DNA from: Cellvibrio sp.
GTDB lineage: Bacteria; Pseudomonadota; Gammaproteobacteria; Pseudomonadales; Cellvibrionaceae
Length of the DNA stretch: 64,000 bases
Assembly (NCBI GenBank): GCA_016712405.1
Contig: JADJRD010000001.1
Location: 682,001 to 746,000 of the forward strand
Direction: 5' to 3'
A program made the position numbers and the translations under genes. The notes beneath the pieces were generated by a model. It did not search any database. It was not told the origin of the DNA and worked only from the letters and a program-made list of their open reading frames with translations. This document shows positions 17,571 through 27,902 of the stretch, in pieces; position 1 is the first letter of the stretch; each line of letters opens with the position of its first letter.

Positions 17571-17886
17571 TCAAGATTTGCTGGCTTAATTTCCCTCAAA
17601 TCCCTATACTTCGCGCGCTTTCAGTAACCCCCTCTTGGTTTGAACGTCTTGCGCGGGGTAGGCTGAAATTGAACAGATGAACGCGGTTCATCTGGTTTCA
17701 GGGCTACAATCGTGCGGGAATTGTTGATTCTCATCGCCTTTGCCATTGATAGGCAGTCTCTTGTCAGGTTGGTCGAACTAGTCGACTTAAATACCTGAAT
17801 TACTATCGGCGATTTATCACCTGCCTGCGTTTTTCTTGTCAGTTATCTTCGATAACTGTCTTACTTAATTTATTTAGGTCAATTTA
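17571..17886 (+). promoter_or_regulatory. Long structured leader of the DEAD-box helicase gene
   Basis: Over 300 bases without a gene. Several short inverted repeats are visible: GATGAAC/GTTCATC near 17677-17693, GGTCGAC-type pairing near 17770-17785, and AGTTATC/GATAACT near 17840-17858. The last lies about 30 bases before the start codon. Long structured leaders with cold- or self-regulation are known for csdA/deaD in E. coli. No promoter is assigned with confidence. Confidence 0.45.
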
Positions 17887-19779
17887 ATGTCGACACCATT
17901 CTTTACTGATTTGGGCCTTTCTGCGCCCGTATTAAAAGCCATCCAAGCTGTTGGCTATGAAGCTCCCTCACCCATTCAAGCAGCTGCTATTCCTGTACTC
18001 ATGGAAGGCGGCGATATTATTGGTATGGCTCAAACCGGCACCGGAAAAACTGCCGCGTTTGCATTACCCTTATTGTCACGTTTAGACACCAAACAAAATG
18101 AACCACAAGTGTTGGTACTCGCCCCCACTCGTGAATTGGCGATTCAAGTCGCTGAAGCTTTTCAAAAATACGCGAGTGAAATCCCCGGCTTTCACGTTCT
18201 GCCAATTTATGGTGGGCAAGATATGTCCACACAATTACGTCAATTAAAGCGTGGCGTGCATGTTGTTGTGGGCACTCCAGGTCGTGTGATGGATCATTTA
18301 CGTCGCGGCAGTTTGAATCTGGATAATTTAAAAAGTCTGGTATTGGATGAAGCTGACGAAATGTTACGCATGGGCTTTATTGATGATGTTGAATGGATTC
18401 TTGAACACATTCCTGAAACTCGTCAAACCGCACTTTTTTCTGCCACTATGCCACGCGAAATTCGCAATGTTGCTGAAAAATATTTAACTAATCCGCAAGA
18501 AATTAAAATTGCCAGCAATCAATCCACTGGCGATAACATTGAACAAGTGTATTGGATGGTGAGTGGCACCAACAAATTGGATGCACTCACACGCATTTTG
18601 GAAGTAGAGCCTTTTGAAGGCATGATTATTTTCGTGCGAACCAAAACTGCAACCGTTGAACTTGCCGAAAAATTGGAAGCACGCGGATATTCCGCTGCGC
18701 CCATCAATGGCGATATGAATCAACAACTGCGTGAACGCACTATTGAACGTTTGAAATCCGGCAAATTGGATATTTTGATTGCTACTGATGTTGCTGCGCG
18801 CGGAATTGACGTTGAACGCGTTAGTCACGTAGTGAATTACGATATTCCCTATGACAGTGAAGCTTATGTTCACCGTATCGGCCGTACAGGCCGCGCTGGT
18901 CGTACCGGTAAAGCTATTTTGTTTGTGGCACCACGTGAAAAGCGTTTGCTTTCAACTATCGAACGCGCCACTCGAAAACCTATCACACTGATGGAATTAC
19001 CCAGCGGTGCAACAGTGACCAAACATCGTATTGATCAATTCACACAACAAATTACGACTACCTTAACCGAGCAATCCGATTTAAGTTTCTTTAACGATTT
19101 GCTTGCTGAGTACAGCAATAAAAATGATGTATCGCCAGAACTGATTGCGTCCGCACTGGCGTTTTTATTGCAAAAAGAGCGCCCATTGCAAGTTAAATTC
19201 ACCGATGTAAAACCAGAGCGCAATGAACGCAGCGAACGCTCACGTGATGATCGTGGTGGCCGTGATGACAGAAGCAGTCGAGATCGATCAGACCGCGGTT
19301 CTCGCGACGACAAACCACGTCGCGAACGCACCGAACGTAGCGATGAAAATATGCAACGCTATCGCATTGAAGTGGGTCGCAGTCATGAAGCACGTCCAGG
19401 TGATATTGTCGGCGCCATTGCTAACGAAGCGGGCATTGAAAGTCGTTTCATTGGTCATATCAAATTATTTGATGAGTTTTCAACAGTTGATTTACCCATG
19501 GGCATGCCAAAAGAAGTATTGGCACAATTGAAAAAAGTACGCGTGCGCAATCGCCCGCTGAATATCAGTGTCGATACTGGTAGCGCTTATCCACAAAGCG
19601 AAAAAGAATTTCCATCGCGTCCAAAACGTAGTTTTTCAAATGACCGATCCTCAGGTGACAGTCAAGGCGACTTCAAAAAAGAACGTCGCCCGAAACGTGA
19701 AGGTGACGCAGGTGAAAGAAGCCGCTCTCGCGACGCTGATGCGCCGAAAAAAACTTACCGCAGTAAAAAAACAGATTAA
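17887..19779 (+). CDS. deaD: ATP-dependent RNA helicase DeaD/CsdA
   Basis: A 630-residue DEAD-box helicase acting on structured RNA in ribosome assembly and mRNA decay, especially in the cold. Motifs in order: Q motif (PSPIQAAAIPVL), Walker A AQTGTGKTAAF, PTRELAIQV, GTPGRVMDHL, DEAD, SAT, and HRIGRTGRAGRTG. After the helicase core (to ~400) comes the DeaD-type C-terminal region, then a low-complexity Arg/Asp/Ser stretch (~445-490), the RNA-binding DbpA-like domain (YRIEVGRSHEARPGDIVGA), and a second basic tail. It is preceded by a long leader and followed by a terminator. Confidence 0.94.
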   Translation: MSTPFFTDLGLSAPVLKAIQAVGYEAPSPIQAAAIPVLMEGGDIIGMAQTGTGKTAAFALPLLSRLDTKQNEPQVLVLAPTRELAIQVAEAFQKYASEIPGFHVLPIYGGQDMSTQLRQLKRGVHVVVGTPGRVMDHLRRGSLNLDNLKSLVLDEADEMLRMGFIDDVEWILEHIPETRQTALFSATMPREIRNVAEKYLTNPQEIKIASNQSTGDNIEQVYWMVSGTNKLDALTRILEVEPFEGMIIFVRTKTATVELAEKLEARGYSAAPINGDMNQQLRERTIERLKSGKLDILIATDVAARGIDVERVSHVVNYDIPYDSEAYVHRIGRTGRAGRTGKAILFVAPREKRLLSTIERATRKPITLMELPSGATVTKHRIDQFTQQITTTLTEQSDLSFFNDLLAEYSNKNDVSPELIASALAFLLQKERPLQVKFTDVKPERNERSERSRDDRGGRDDRSSRDRSDRGSRDDKPRRERTERSDENMQRYRIEVGRSHEARPGDIVGAIANEAGIESRFIGHIKLFDEFSTVDLPMGMPKEVLAQLKKVRVRNRPLNISVDTGSAYPQSEKEFPSRPKRSFSNDRSSGDSQGDFKKERRPKREGDAGERSRSRDADAPKKTYRSKKTD

Positions 19780-19796
19780 GTTATCTGTTTAATAAA

Positions 19797-19833
19797 AAAT
19801 CCCAGTTGGTTTAACCTGCTGGGATTTTTTTAT
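19797..19833 (+). terminator. Rho-independent terminator after deaD
   Basis: AAATCCCAG and CTGGGATTT form the stem, with a loop of about 15 bases containing TTGGTTTAACCTG, followed by T7. Confidence 0.85.
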
Positions 19834-19884
19834 TTTTAGTGAACAATGGCGAAGTTAGTACAAGTATATCGCCAAGTGCTTTCT

Positions 19885-21228
19885 TCAAGTCTTAAATTGT
19901 CGCATAAGAGCATTGATCTTCTTGACTTCATCATCCAGGTAAATGCGAGATTGACTAGCATCATCACCCACTTCCCGATTACGTCTTGCTAATTCCAATA
20001 TGGTGTTCATACTGTTGCGAATCATGTGCATATCACCCTTCTCATCTTCCGATGCCATAGCAATTTGTGCATTCATACTTTTAATTTGTTCAACTACAGC
20101 AACAATATGTGAAAAAGAATCCGAGGTTTTCGCGATACGATCCTTAATCGCAAGAGCTTTTGCCTGAGCATCATTCATTACAGTCACTGCCCGACCAGAA
20201 CCACTGTTTAAATTGGAAATAATTTCTTCAATGGCTTTAGTGGATTCTTGAGTTCTTGAAGCGAGGCTTCGCACTTCATCGGCCACCACAGCAAAACCTC
20301 GACCGCTTTCACCTGCACGCGCCGCTTCAATCGCCGCATTCAGTGCTAACAAATTGGTTTGTTCTGCAATACTACGAATAACTTCCAACATAGAACTGAT
20401 GTTTTGGCTATCGGACACCAGTGTAGCAATAACACTCGAAGCATTTTCAACTTCTGTCACGATGTCGTCCACACCTTGTTGTGCGGAAACAACTGTATTG
20501 TTTCCTGCATGGGTAGTACTAACTGCCTTTTCAGATGATAGATTGGCTTCATTCGCTGATTGCCCAACTCGTTCTAACGCAGTAGTGATTTTATTGATGG
20601 ATTCAGCAACACGAGATATTTCTTCCAGTTGTATCGACGACCCAGCCGCAGACCTCGTAATAAAATTGCTGATTTTGGAACTAGCATCAAATAGTGATTG
20701 ATTACTGGACTGCACTTGACGAATCAATCCTCGCAATCGCTGCACAAACTCATTGAAATAAAATGCGAGTTGTCCCATTTCAGTTTTGATATTAGCGTTA
20801 GGTAAAGTAACAGTTAAATCTCCCGTTCCAGTAGAAAGATTTTGTAGATTTTCTGTAATCGAATAAAGCGGAGTGAGTACTATTTTCTTTGCCAGAAAAA
20901 TAAAAATAAAACTAGCCAGCGTACCCACTATCAATACAGTCAATATCACTCGCTCAGAATTGACGCGAAGGGATTCAATATTTTTTGTCTCATTTTCCAC
21001 TTTACTATCTGCTTCTTCTTCCATTTTTGAAATAAAAGAAAGCAAATTTGTCACTTGCGAATTCAGATCCTTATATTCTCGCTCAGAAGAATTACCCGAT
21101 TCGAATTGCCGCCATAAACTATCGCGAGTATGGTGAAATACCTTTAAGAAATTATCCAATTCGCTTACGGTTTTATCAGCAATAAGATTGGATCCCTTCA
21201 TCCTACCTAGTCGCCCCTGAAAAACCAA
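19885..21228 (-). pseudogene. Methyl-accepting chemotaxis protein, 5' end removed by the IS element
   Basis: Retained are part of a periplasmic or helical sensor segment (~1-95), one transmembrane helix (VILTVLIVGTLASFIFIFLA, ~96-115), HAMP (~116-170) and a cytoplasmic signalling domain with the tip SIAEQTNLLALNAAIEAARAGESGRGFAVVADEV. The N-terminal membrane helix is missing. The frame runs into the inverted repeat of the IS5-like element, and the only start is a TTG inside the IS end (21226-21228). Without the first helix and promoter, normal receptor function is unlikely. It was probably expressed from the FNR-site region now beyond the IS. Confidence 0.82.
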
Positions 21229-22765
21229 CTAACGCATTGAAAAATATAAAAATAACCAAAAAATAGCGACATCAAATCGACCAAAAATGATAAAATTTCC
21301 TTACATTTTTTGGTCGAAATGAGAAATAAAAAAACATGTTAAAAGCCACAGAACAACATCAACAAACAAGTTTTTTTGGCAGTGATTTAATCGATCAGCT
21401 AGACCCAAAAGATCCGCTGCTGCTGCTATCCAACGCCATTCCTTGGCAAGAATTTGAAAAAGACTTTATCGGCGAATACACGCAAGGTATTGGTCGGCCG
21501 AGCATCCCCATTCGCGTGATGGTGGGCTTACTAATACTCAAGCAATTAGAAAATTTGAGCGATGAACGTGTGGTGTTGGCGTGGAAACAAAATCCGTATT
21601 ACCAAGCATTTTGCGGCATTAAAAACTTTCACAACCAATTACCCTGTCATGCTACGGAATTGGTGCATTTTAGAAAACGTATTGGCGCAAAAGGTGTTGA
21701 AAAATATTTGTGATGTCTGTGAAGTTGCACGATAAAAAAGCGGAAGAGTCGATAGTCAATGTTGATACCACCGTACAAGAGAAAGCAATAACCTATCCAA
21801 CGGATGGAAAACTCGCCATCAAGATTATCAATCGTTTAAATAAATTAGCAAAAGGCAATAACATTGCGCAGCGGCGTACATTTGTCAAAGAAGTTAAATC
21901 ATTACGCATTAATTTACGTTTCTTTCGTCATGTCAAAAAGCGTGCAAAAAGCGGTTAAAGCGATCAAGCGTTTGCGTACAATAGCGGGAGTTTTACTGAG
22001 GGAATTAGAACGAAAATTACCGCAACTGATTGCCGATAAGCAAACAGAAAACTTTGCGTTATACCAAAAGTGTTGACGCAAAAGAAACATGACAGTGACA
22101 AAGTTTACAGTTTGCACGAACCGCAGGCTTACTGTGTGGCGAAAGGAAAAGATCATAAGCCGTATGAATACGGTGCAAAAGCGTCGATTGTCACCACCTC
22201 AACAGGCAACATAATTTTGAGCGCTGTGAGCCATGAAAAAAATATTGCTGATGTAAATACACTGGATGAAGTATTAGAAAAAGCACAGTCGGTTCGGATC
22301 AGTAAAATTCAAGAAGCTGTGTGTGATCGCGGCTATCGTGGTCGAAAAGAAGTGAAGGGGATTAAGATTATATTGCCAGAGAATCCGAAGAAAAAGATAC
22401 GCGTTATGAGCGTGAAAAAAAGCGAGCGAAATGTCGACGACGCGCGGCCATTGAACCGATCATTGGTCATTTGAAATCGGGTTTTCGACTAGCGAGAAAT
22501 TATTTGAAGGGTGCGGCTGGTGATCAGATTAATTTATTGATGGCGGCATGTGCGTGGAATTTAAGAAAATGGATGATCGCTGCATTGGAGGCATTTTTTG
22601 TTGCGTAAAATGGCCTAATGCCAGGGAAAATAGTAGGATTTTTAGCGAGTTAACGCAGAGTTGGTTGATCTGCAGTATCTCAAAATGGTTTTATTCACGT
22701 GTGATATGGATATTGGTGCGGTGAAATTTGTACTGATGGATTTTAAATTGTTTTTCAGGGGCGAC
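21210..22765 (+). mobile_element. IS5-like insertion sequence (about 1.56 kb)
   Basis: Terminal inverted repeats GTCGCCCCTGAAAAAC are perfect over 16 bases at 21210-21225 and 22750-22765. Flanks read CTA before the left end and TA after the right end, so a 2-base TA duplication fits; with ends one base further in, flanks would be CTAG and CTAT. One transposase gene fills the element. It separates a truncated chemoreceptor gene from its likely promoter region. Confidence 0.88.
21336..22608 (+). pseudogene. IS5-like DDE transposase, four frameshifts
   Basis: Read across frames, the protein has the N-terminal DUF772-like part (RPSIPIRVMVGLLILKQLEN, HFRKRIGAKG), the first DDE Asp in IVNVDTTVQEKAI, the second in VCDRGYRGRKE, and the Glu in IEPIIGHLKSGFRLARNYL, ending ACAWNLRKW. 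Breaks lie at A-runs near 21699-21703, 21935-21939, 22063-22066 and 22390-22394. Adding one A at three of them and removing one at the other gives 1275 bases, exactly 425 codons. The element is therefore probably intact in the real genome, or only very recently decayed. Confidence 0.85.
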
Positions 22766-22807
22766 TATGTAAAGTATTTTAGATTATGCTCTTTGACGAT
22801 TTTAAAT

Positions 22808-22821
22808 TTGATCTAGATCAA
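22808..22821. promoter_or_regulatory. FNR/Anr-type binding site
   Basis: TTGATCTAGATCAA is a perfect palindrome matching TTGAT-N4-ATCAA. On the minus strand, CATAAT (22788-22783) lies about where a -10 would be for a class II FNR promoter, so it may have driven the now truncated chemoreceptor gene. Confidence 0.65.
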
Positions 22822-22986
22822 CCCTAATCGCCAACACAGAGCGGCTACCACTTTAGTAGTAGATAAAAATTTGCATCATCCTTTTAATTTCTCCTTCTCC
22901 TTCTCATTGAAATGGCATCTGGCTGCTTGAAAAACGGGGTGGTAGGTTTCTGGCATTCCTGCCGAGATCAAAAAAGAGGCCGCCAT

Positions 22987-23000
22987 TTGATCTACATCAA
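22987..23000 (+). promoter_or_regulatory. FNR/Anr-type binding site upstream of the che operon
   Basis: TTGATCTACATCAA matches both half-sites of TTGAT-N4-ATCAA. With its centre at -41.5 the start would be near 23035, and TAATAA at 23021-23026 is close to the required -10. This suggests activation at low oxygen. Confidence 0.65.
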
Positions 23001-23138
23001 CAAGCCTATTCTTCTTCTTTTAATAAAGGTTTATCTACATAAATGAATGCAAATGATGGTCTAGCCTTTCGAGCAGATTAAGATTTTTTATTTTTGATTC
23101 GTCACAAGTGTCAAAACTTCTGATGAGGGAGAGGCGTA

Positions 23139-23459
23139 ATGTATTGTCGAGTAACAGACGTAAACGGAGCCTGTTGTGTGGCTGTTGATGGCGAAATCAG
23201 CCGATCAACAGTCGTGGATATTAAGTCTGACATTATGGCTGTATTACAAACCCATCATGAAATTGAAGTTGACCTTAGTCATGTTGAAGACATAGATACA
23301 GCAGGGCTTCAATTAATGTTGGCCGCTAAACGTTATGTGAATAAACGGGTAACTTTTTTTAATCATTCTGCTGCGGTGTTACGCGTATTAAAGTTGGCCA
23401 ATCTTGGGCAACAATTGGGTGACCCCTTGCTGATTCCAGCTTCAGACATGATTGATTAA
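23139..23459 (+). CDS. STAS-domain protein (anti-sigma-factor-antagonist-like)
   Basis: A 106-residue single STAS domain: GACCVAVDGEISRSTVVDIK, then the phosphorylation-type segment IEVDLSHVEDIDTAGLQLMLAAKRY. In SpoIIAA-type proteins a Ser or Thr follows the DS/DT; here it reads DIDTAG, so Thr could be the modified residue. The gene opens the chemotaxis operon (9 bases before the cheA RBS) and has a strong GGGAGAGG site. It may tune CheA or couple to another switch; this is inference. No partner kinase is nearby. Confidence 0.82.
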   Translation: MYCRVTDVNGACCVAVDGEISRSTVVDIKSDIMAVLQTHHEIEVDLSHVEDIDTAGLQLMLAAKRYVNKRVTFFNHSAAVLRVLKLANLGQQLGDPLLIPASDMID

Positions 23460-23473
23460 TTGAGGAGGTGATT

Positions 23474-25656
23474 GTGGATTATTCACAAATCTTTGCCACG
23501 TTTTTGGATGAGAGCCGGGACTTTTTGGCTGAAATGGAATCTATTTTGCTCCACGCAGAAACCACAATGCTTGAAGATGAACAAATGAATGCATTGTTTC
23601 GTTGTGCTCATACTATCAAAGGATCTGCAGGTATGTTTGGTTTGGACTCAGTCGTGACATTCACGCATGAGGTAGAAACCCTGCTAGATCATGTTCGTCA
23701 CGGCGGCATAGATTTTTCCGCGGATTTAATCGTACTTTTACTTGAAGCAAGAGATCACATTGCTTCTCTCATTTCAGCGGCAGTTAACAATGAAGATATT
23801 GATCAACAACAGCAATCTGCTTTATTGATGCGGTTGAGTCGCTACAGTATTCCTCCAATAGTCTTACCTCCGATAGCATTAAAAGCCCAGTGCAGAATGT
23901 TGTGTTGGCTGCTACCGAAAATCAGAACGCAACAATTGAAGTTACAGAAACAGAACTCATTGGCAATGATTGTTGGCATATATCCTTACGCTTTAATAAA
24001 GAAATTTTGAATTATGGGTTAGACCCTTTGGTAATGATTCAATTCTTGTGCACATTAGGTGAAATTGTTCATATCGAAACGATTTCTGATGAGTTACCGA
24101 ATTTTGAAGATATTGATCCACTACAGTGTTTCCTAGGATTTGAAATAGCATTTCGAAGCAATGCAGATAAGGCATCCATAGAGAATGTGTTTGAATTTGT
24201 AGATGACCTAGGGCGAATAACAATTCTGCCACCTCATAGCAAGACAAATGATTTTATTGCGCTCATGGATTCATTAGGTGAGGATAAAAATCGTATTGGC
24301 GAGATTTTAATTGCTTGCGGTAGTTTGACACCTAAAGAATTAGCGCATGCATTATCACTTCAGGCAAGTTTGATGCCTACAGCAAAGTTGGGAGAGGTAC
24401 TTGTTGCAGAAGGATGTGTTTCGCCTGGATTGCTTGATGCAGCCTTAACTCAGCAGAAAAAAATAGAAGAAAAACGCTCTGTTGAAGCAAAAAGCGTAAA
24501 AGTACCTGCAGACAGACTGGATGCATTAATTGACCAAGTGGGCGAATTGGTTATCGCCGGCGCAGCAGCGCAATTGCGTGCTAAGCAGGCACATAACCGT
24601 GAACTACAAGAAGCAACGTCCAACTTGTTGCGTTTGGTTGAAAATGTTCGGGATACGGCGCTTTGTCTGCGTATGACACCCATTGGAGAGGTATTTAATC
24701 GATTCCCGCGCGTGGTTCGCGATGTCTCGCGTGAGCTCAATAAAGATGTGGAGCTGGTTATTCACGGTGCCGAAACAGAATTAGATAAATCGATGATTGA
24801 AAAACTGGGTGATCCTTTGATGCATTTGGTTCGCAATAGTATGGATCATGGTATCGAATCTCCTCAAATGCGTATTGATGCCGGTAAGTCGCCACGTGGA
24901 AAGGTGACGCTTAATGCCTATCATGAGTCAGGCAGTATAATGATTGAAGTGAACGACGATGGCCGGGGGTTAAACACCAAACGAATTCTTGAGAAGGCTA
25001 TTCAAAAAGGATTGATTTCATCCGCTGTCAACTTATCCGCTGCTGATATTCACAGGCTTACTCTTGAGCCCGGATTTTCTACTGCTGAAGCTATAACCAA
25101 TCTCTCTGGCCGTGGTGTGGGCATGGATGTGGTTAAGAGTAATGTGGAGGCACTACGCGGCACACTGGACATAGAAAGCTGCGAAGGACAAGGAACTAAA
25201 ATACGCATCTGTTTGCCGCTCACGCTTGCCATTATTGACGGGTTTCAAGTGGGCGTTGGGCATTCAACTTTCATTTTACCTTTGGACTCGGTGGTGGAAT
25301 GCATCGAGCTTCCTCCCGATAGCGATAAAGCGGACTACCTTAATCTTCGCGGTGAAGTATTACCTTTCTTGCGGTTGCGGCAGATATTTTCTGTTGAGGG
25401 ATGTTCGCCAACACGCCAGAACATTGTTGTTGTCCGCTTTTCCGGTCGCAAAGCCGGTATCGCAGTTGATCGATTATTTGGAGAGTGCCAAACGGTGATT
25501 AAACCTTTGGGGTGTTTATTTTCAAATATAGGTGGCGTGTCAGGTTCTACGATTCTGGGGAGTGGTGAAGTGGCCTTGATTCTGGATGTTGCGCAATTGG
25601 TGGTGGGTGCAACTTCCAGTATTGCTAAAACACATTTGGAATCTGTGCTGAGTTAA
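23474..25656 (+). pseudogene. cheA: Chemotaxis histidine kinase CheA, frameshifted
   Basis: P1 HPt domain with phospho-His46 in AHTIKGSAG. After ~130 residues the frame breaks between about 23840 and 23890. The second frame gives a CheA-specific middle domain (CWHISLRFNKEILNYGLDPL, FEFVDDLGRITILPPHS), two similar ~30-residue helical units (RIGEILIACGSLTPKEL and KLGEVLVAEGCVSPGLL), the P3 dimerisation domain (KVPADRLDALIDQVGEL), the ATPase domain (HLVRNSMDHGIE, NDDGRGL, GRGVGMDVV) and a CheW-like P5. The start GTG at 23474 has GAGGAGG five bases upstream. Length is one short of a multiple of three; one base added to CCAAT near 23855 restores it. Confidence 0.88.
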
Positions 25657-25699
25657 TTCTATTTTTTTGTATTCATGTTTTTATCGGGAGAGGATAACC

Positions 25700-27337
25700 A
25701 TGTTCCAACATATGAAAGTGGCAACCAAACTGGCTTTGGGGTTTGGTCTTGTGGTCTTATTGTTATTAGTCGTCTCATTTATTGGCATTACGCGCATGTC
25801 ACAACTGAATGAATCGTTGCGTTTGGTTGGAGAGGAACGCTGGCCGCGAGCCAATATGGCTAACAGTATTGTAGTGAACAGTAACTTGATTGGTATATCG
25901 CTGCGAAACATGATACTGAGCGAGACAAAGGAAGATATGCGAGCACAAAAAGAGGCAATCTTGGAAACCCGCCGCACTATCGGGGCAACTGTCGATAAGT
26001 TGAAAGAAGTGATTCAGAACCCCAAGGGAAAAGAATTAATGCAAGCAATTCTTGAAAATCGTCAGGCCTATATAGCAGGCCAAGAGAAATTGATTGGCTT
26101 AATTGAAAGTGGCGATACCTCGGCCGCGCGAACTTACCTGAATACCGAATTGCGTCCCATTTTGCGTGCGTATCAAGCAAGCGCAAATGCATTGTCACAG
26201 TTTCAAGGCGAGCTTCTTGATCAGGGCGTAAAAGAAGCTCAGAAAACCTATGAGACAGCGCGGACCTTGATGTTGGGTAGTATTTTGGCTGCCGTTATTC
26301 TTGCCGCGATAGCTGCTTTGCTGATTATTCGTGGTTTAGTTAGCCAATTAGGCGGAGAGCCTAGCTATGCCAGTGATATTGCTCGCCAGGTAGCCGAAGG
26401 TGATCTGTCTGTAACCGTGGATTTGCGCCGTGGAGATCAAAGCAGTTTGTTGTATGCGCTTAAATCTATGGTGGAAAAATTATCACAAACAATGGGTGAA
26501 GTGCGCTCAGCGGCCGATTCGCTATCAGCTGCATCTGAACAGGTGAGTGCAACTTCTCAATCCCTTGCGCAAGCGTCTTCTGAGCAAGCCGCCAGCTTGG
26601 AGGAAACCACAGCATCTATTGAACAGATGTCAGCTTCGATTGCGCAAAACACTGAAAATGCCAAAGTCACCGATGGCATTGCCAGCAAATCAGCGGCTGA
26701 TGCGACTGACGGAGGTCAAGCTGTGCGCGCAACTGTCGAGGCCATGAAATCCATCGCGGATAAAATCGGCATTGTGGATGATATTGCCTATCAAACGAAT
26801 TTATTGGCGCTTAACGCGGCTATTGAGGCTGCACGAGCTGGCGAACATGGTAAAGGGTTTGCCGTGGTTGCCGCTGAAGTGCGCAAACTGGCTGAGCGCA
26901 GCCAAGTTGCAGCACAGGAAATTGGTGAGCTGGCAACTACCAGTGTGAAAACGGCCGAGCGTGCAGGTAGTTTGCTTGAAGAAATGGTGCCATCAATTCG
27001 TAAAACAGCGGAGTTGGTACAGGAAATCACGGCTGCATCAGAGGAGCAATCGGGGGGAGCCGGTCAGATTAATACGGCGATGAGTCAAATCAGCCAGACC
27101 ACCCAACAGAACGCCTCGGCTTCTGAAGAGTTATCCGCAACAGCAGAAGAAATGAGTGGACAGGCGGAGCAACTTCAACAATTGGTATCTATGTTCAAAA
27201 TCACCGGAGATGGAATGCGCAGGCCGCCATTATCTACACAAGGCTCCAGAGTTGCGCCATCAGTCAAACGAGCGACAGGAAAGAGGATGTCTCCGCCCCC
27301 TATTCTGGATGATGATCCTGAATATATTCGTATGTAA
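25700..27337 (+). CDS. Methyl-accepting chemotaxis protein
   Basis: A 545-residue transmembrane receptor. First helix ~10-30 (LALGFGLVVLLLLVVSFIG), a four-helix-bundle 4HB_MCP ligand domain (~31-190, with RWPRANMANSIVVNSN and LIGISLRNMIL), second helix ~192-214, HAMP, and a signalling domain with tip IVDDIAYQTNLLALNAAIEAARAGEHGKGFAVVAAEVRKLAERSQ. No C-terminal NWETF-type methylation tether is present. The ATG at 25700 follows GGGAGAGG; an upstream in-frame start at 25667 lacks a ribosome site. It lies inside the che operon, so it is probably the cognate receptor. The ligand is unknown. Confidence 0.93.
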   Translation: MFQHMKVATKLALGFGLVVLLLLVVSFIGITRMSQLNESLRLVGEERWPRANMANSIVVNSNLIGISLRNMILSETKEDMRAQKEAILETRRTIGATVDKLKEVIQNPKGKELMQAILENRQAYIAGQEKLIGLIESGDTSAARTYLNTELRPILRAYQASANALSQFQGELLDQGVKEAQKTYETARTLMLGSILAAVILAAIAALLIIRGLVSQLGGEPSYASDIARQVAEGDLSVTVDLRRGDQSSLLYALKSMVEKLSQTMGEVRSAADSLSAASEQVSATSQSLAQASSEQAASLEETTASIEQMSASIAQNTENAKVTDGIASKSAADATDGGQAVRATVEAMKSIADKIGIVDDIAYQTNLLALNAAIEAARAGEHGKGFAVVAAEVRKLAERSQVAAQEIGELATTSVKTAERAGSLLEEMVPSIRKTAELVQEITAASEEQSGGAGQINTAMSQISQTTQQNASASEELSATAEEMSGQAEQLQQLVSMFKITGDGMRRPPLSTQGSRVAPSVKRATGKRMSPPPILDDDPEYIRM

Positions 27338-27349
27338 TGGGAGATCATC

Positions 27350-27892
27350 ATGATGCAGTCTGGAGGCGTACTTGTAGTAAGCGATAAGGTGCCAGAATCT
27401 GGTGCTAATGCTAGCCGGCAGTATCTCGCTTTTACCTTGAATGGTGAGGTTTTTGCGATCGATATATTGCAAATCCGCGAGATTATTGAGTTCAGTGCAT
27501 TAACTGAAGTCCCGATGATGCCAATCACCATTCGAGGTGTTATTAATCTAAGAGGATCTGTCGTTCCTGTTATTGATTTGTCGGCACGTTTTGGTAAAGG
27601 AGCTTCGGCTATAGCACGGCGCACTTGTGTTGTGATTTTAGAGGTCCGCACCGAAGGAGTTAATCAGACCTTGGGCGTTATGGTTGATGCAGTCAATGAA
27701 GTGATGGAAATTGCGGCGAATGATATAGAGCCTGCACCTACTTTTGGTACGCGTATTCGTACCGATTTCATCGCCGGCATGGGGCGAACGGGCGGACGAT
27801 TTGTCATTATTCTCAATGTTGAACGGGTGTTTTCTCTCGAAGAGCTTGCATCTTTAGGCGGGCTAACCAGTTCGGCCATTGAGTCCGCATAA
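27350..27892 (+). CDS. cheW: Chemotaxis coupling protein CheW
   Basis: A 180-residue CheW that links receptors to CheA. Seen: QYLAFTLNGEVFAIDILQIREIIEF, the VPMMPITIRGVINLRGSVVPVIDL core with the conserved Arg, and C-terminal DFIAGMGRTGGRFVIILNVERVF. The first ~20 residues are a less conserved extension. A second ATG three bases later is an equally possible start; GGGAG lies just upstream. It follows mcp by 12 bases. Confidence 0.94.
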   Translation: MMQSGGVLVVSDKVPESGANASRQYLAFTLNGEVFAIDILQIREIIEFSALTEVPMMPITIRGVINLRGSVVPVIDLSARFGKGASAIARRTCVVILEVRTEGVNQTLGVMVDAVNEVMEIAANDIEPAPTFGTRIRTDFIAGMGRTGGRFVIILNVERVFSLEELASLGGLTSSAIESA

Positions 27893-27902
27893 CAGGATGG
27901 GT

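Larger units (their letters stand above)
22609..23138. other. IS right end plus control region of the chemotaxis operon
   Basis: Bases 22609-22765 are the non-coding right end of the IS. From 22766 to 23138 no gene is visible. This stretch holds two FNR/Anr-type palindromes (22808 and 22987), a -10-like TAATAA at 23021-23026, and the ribosome-binding site GGGAGAGG before the STAS gene. Confidence 0.7.
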
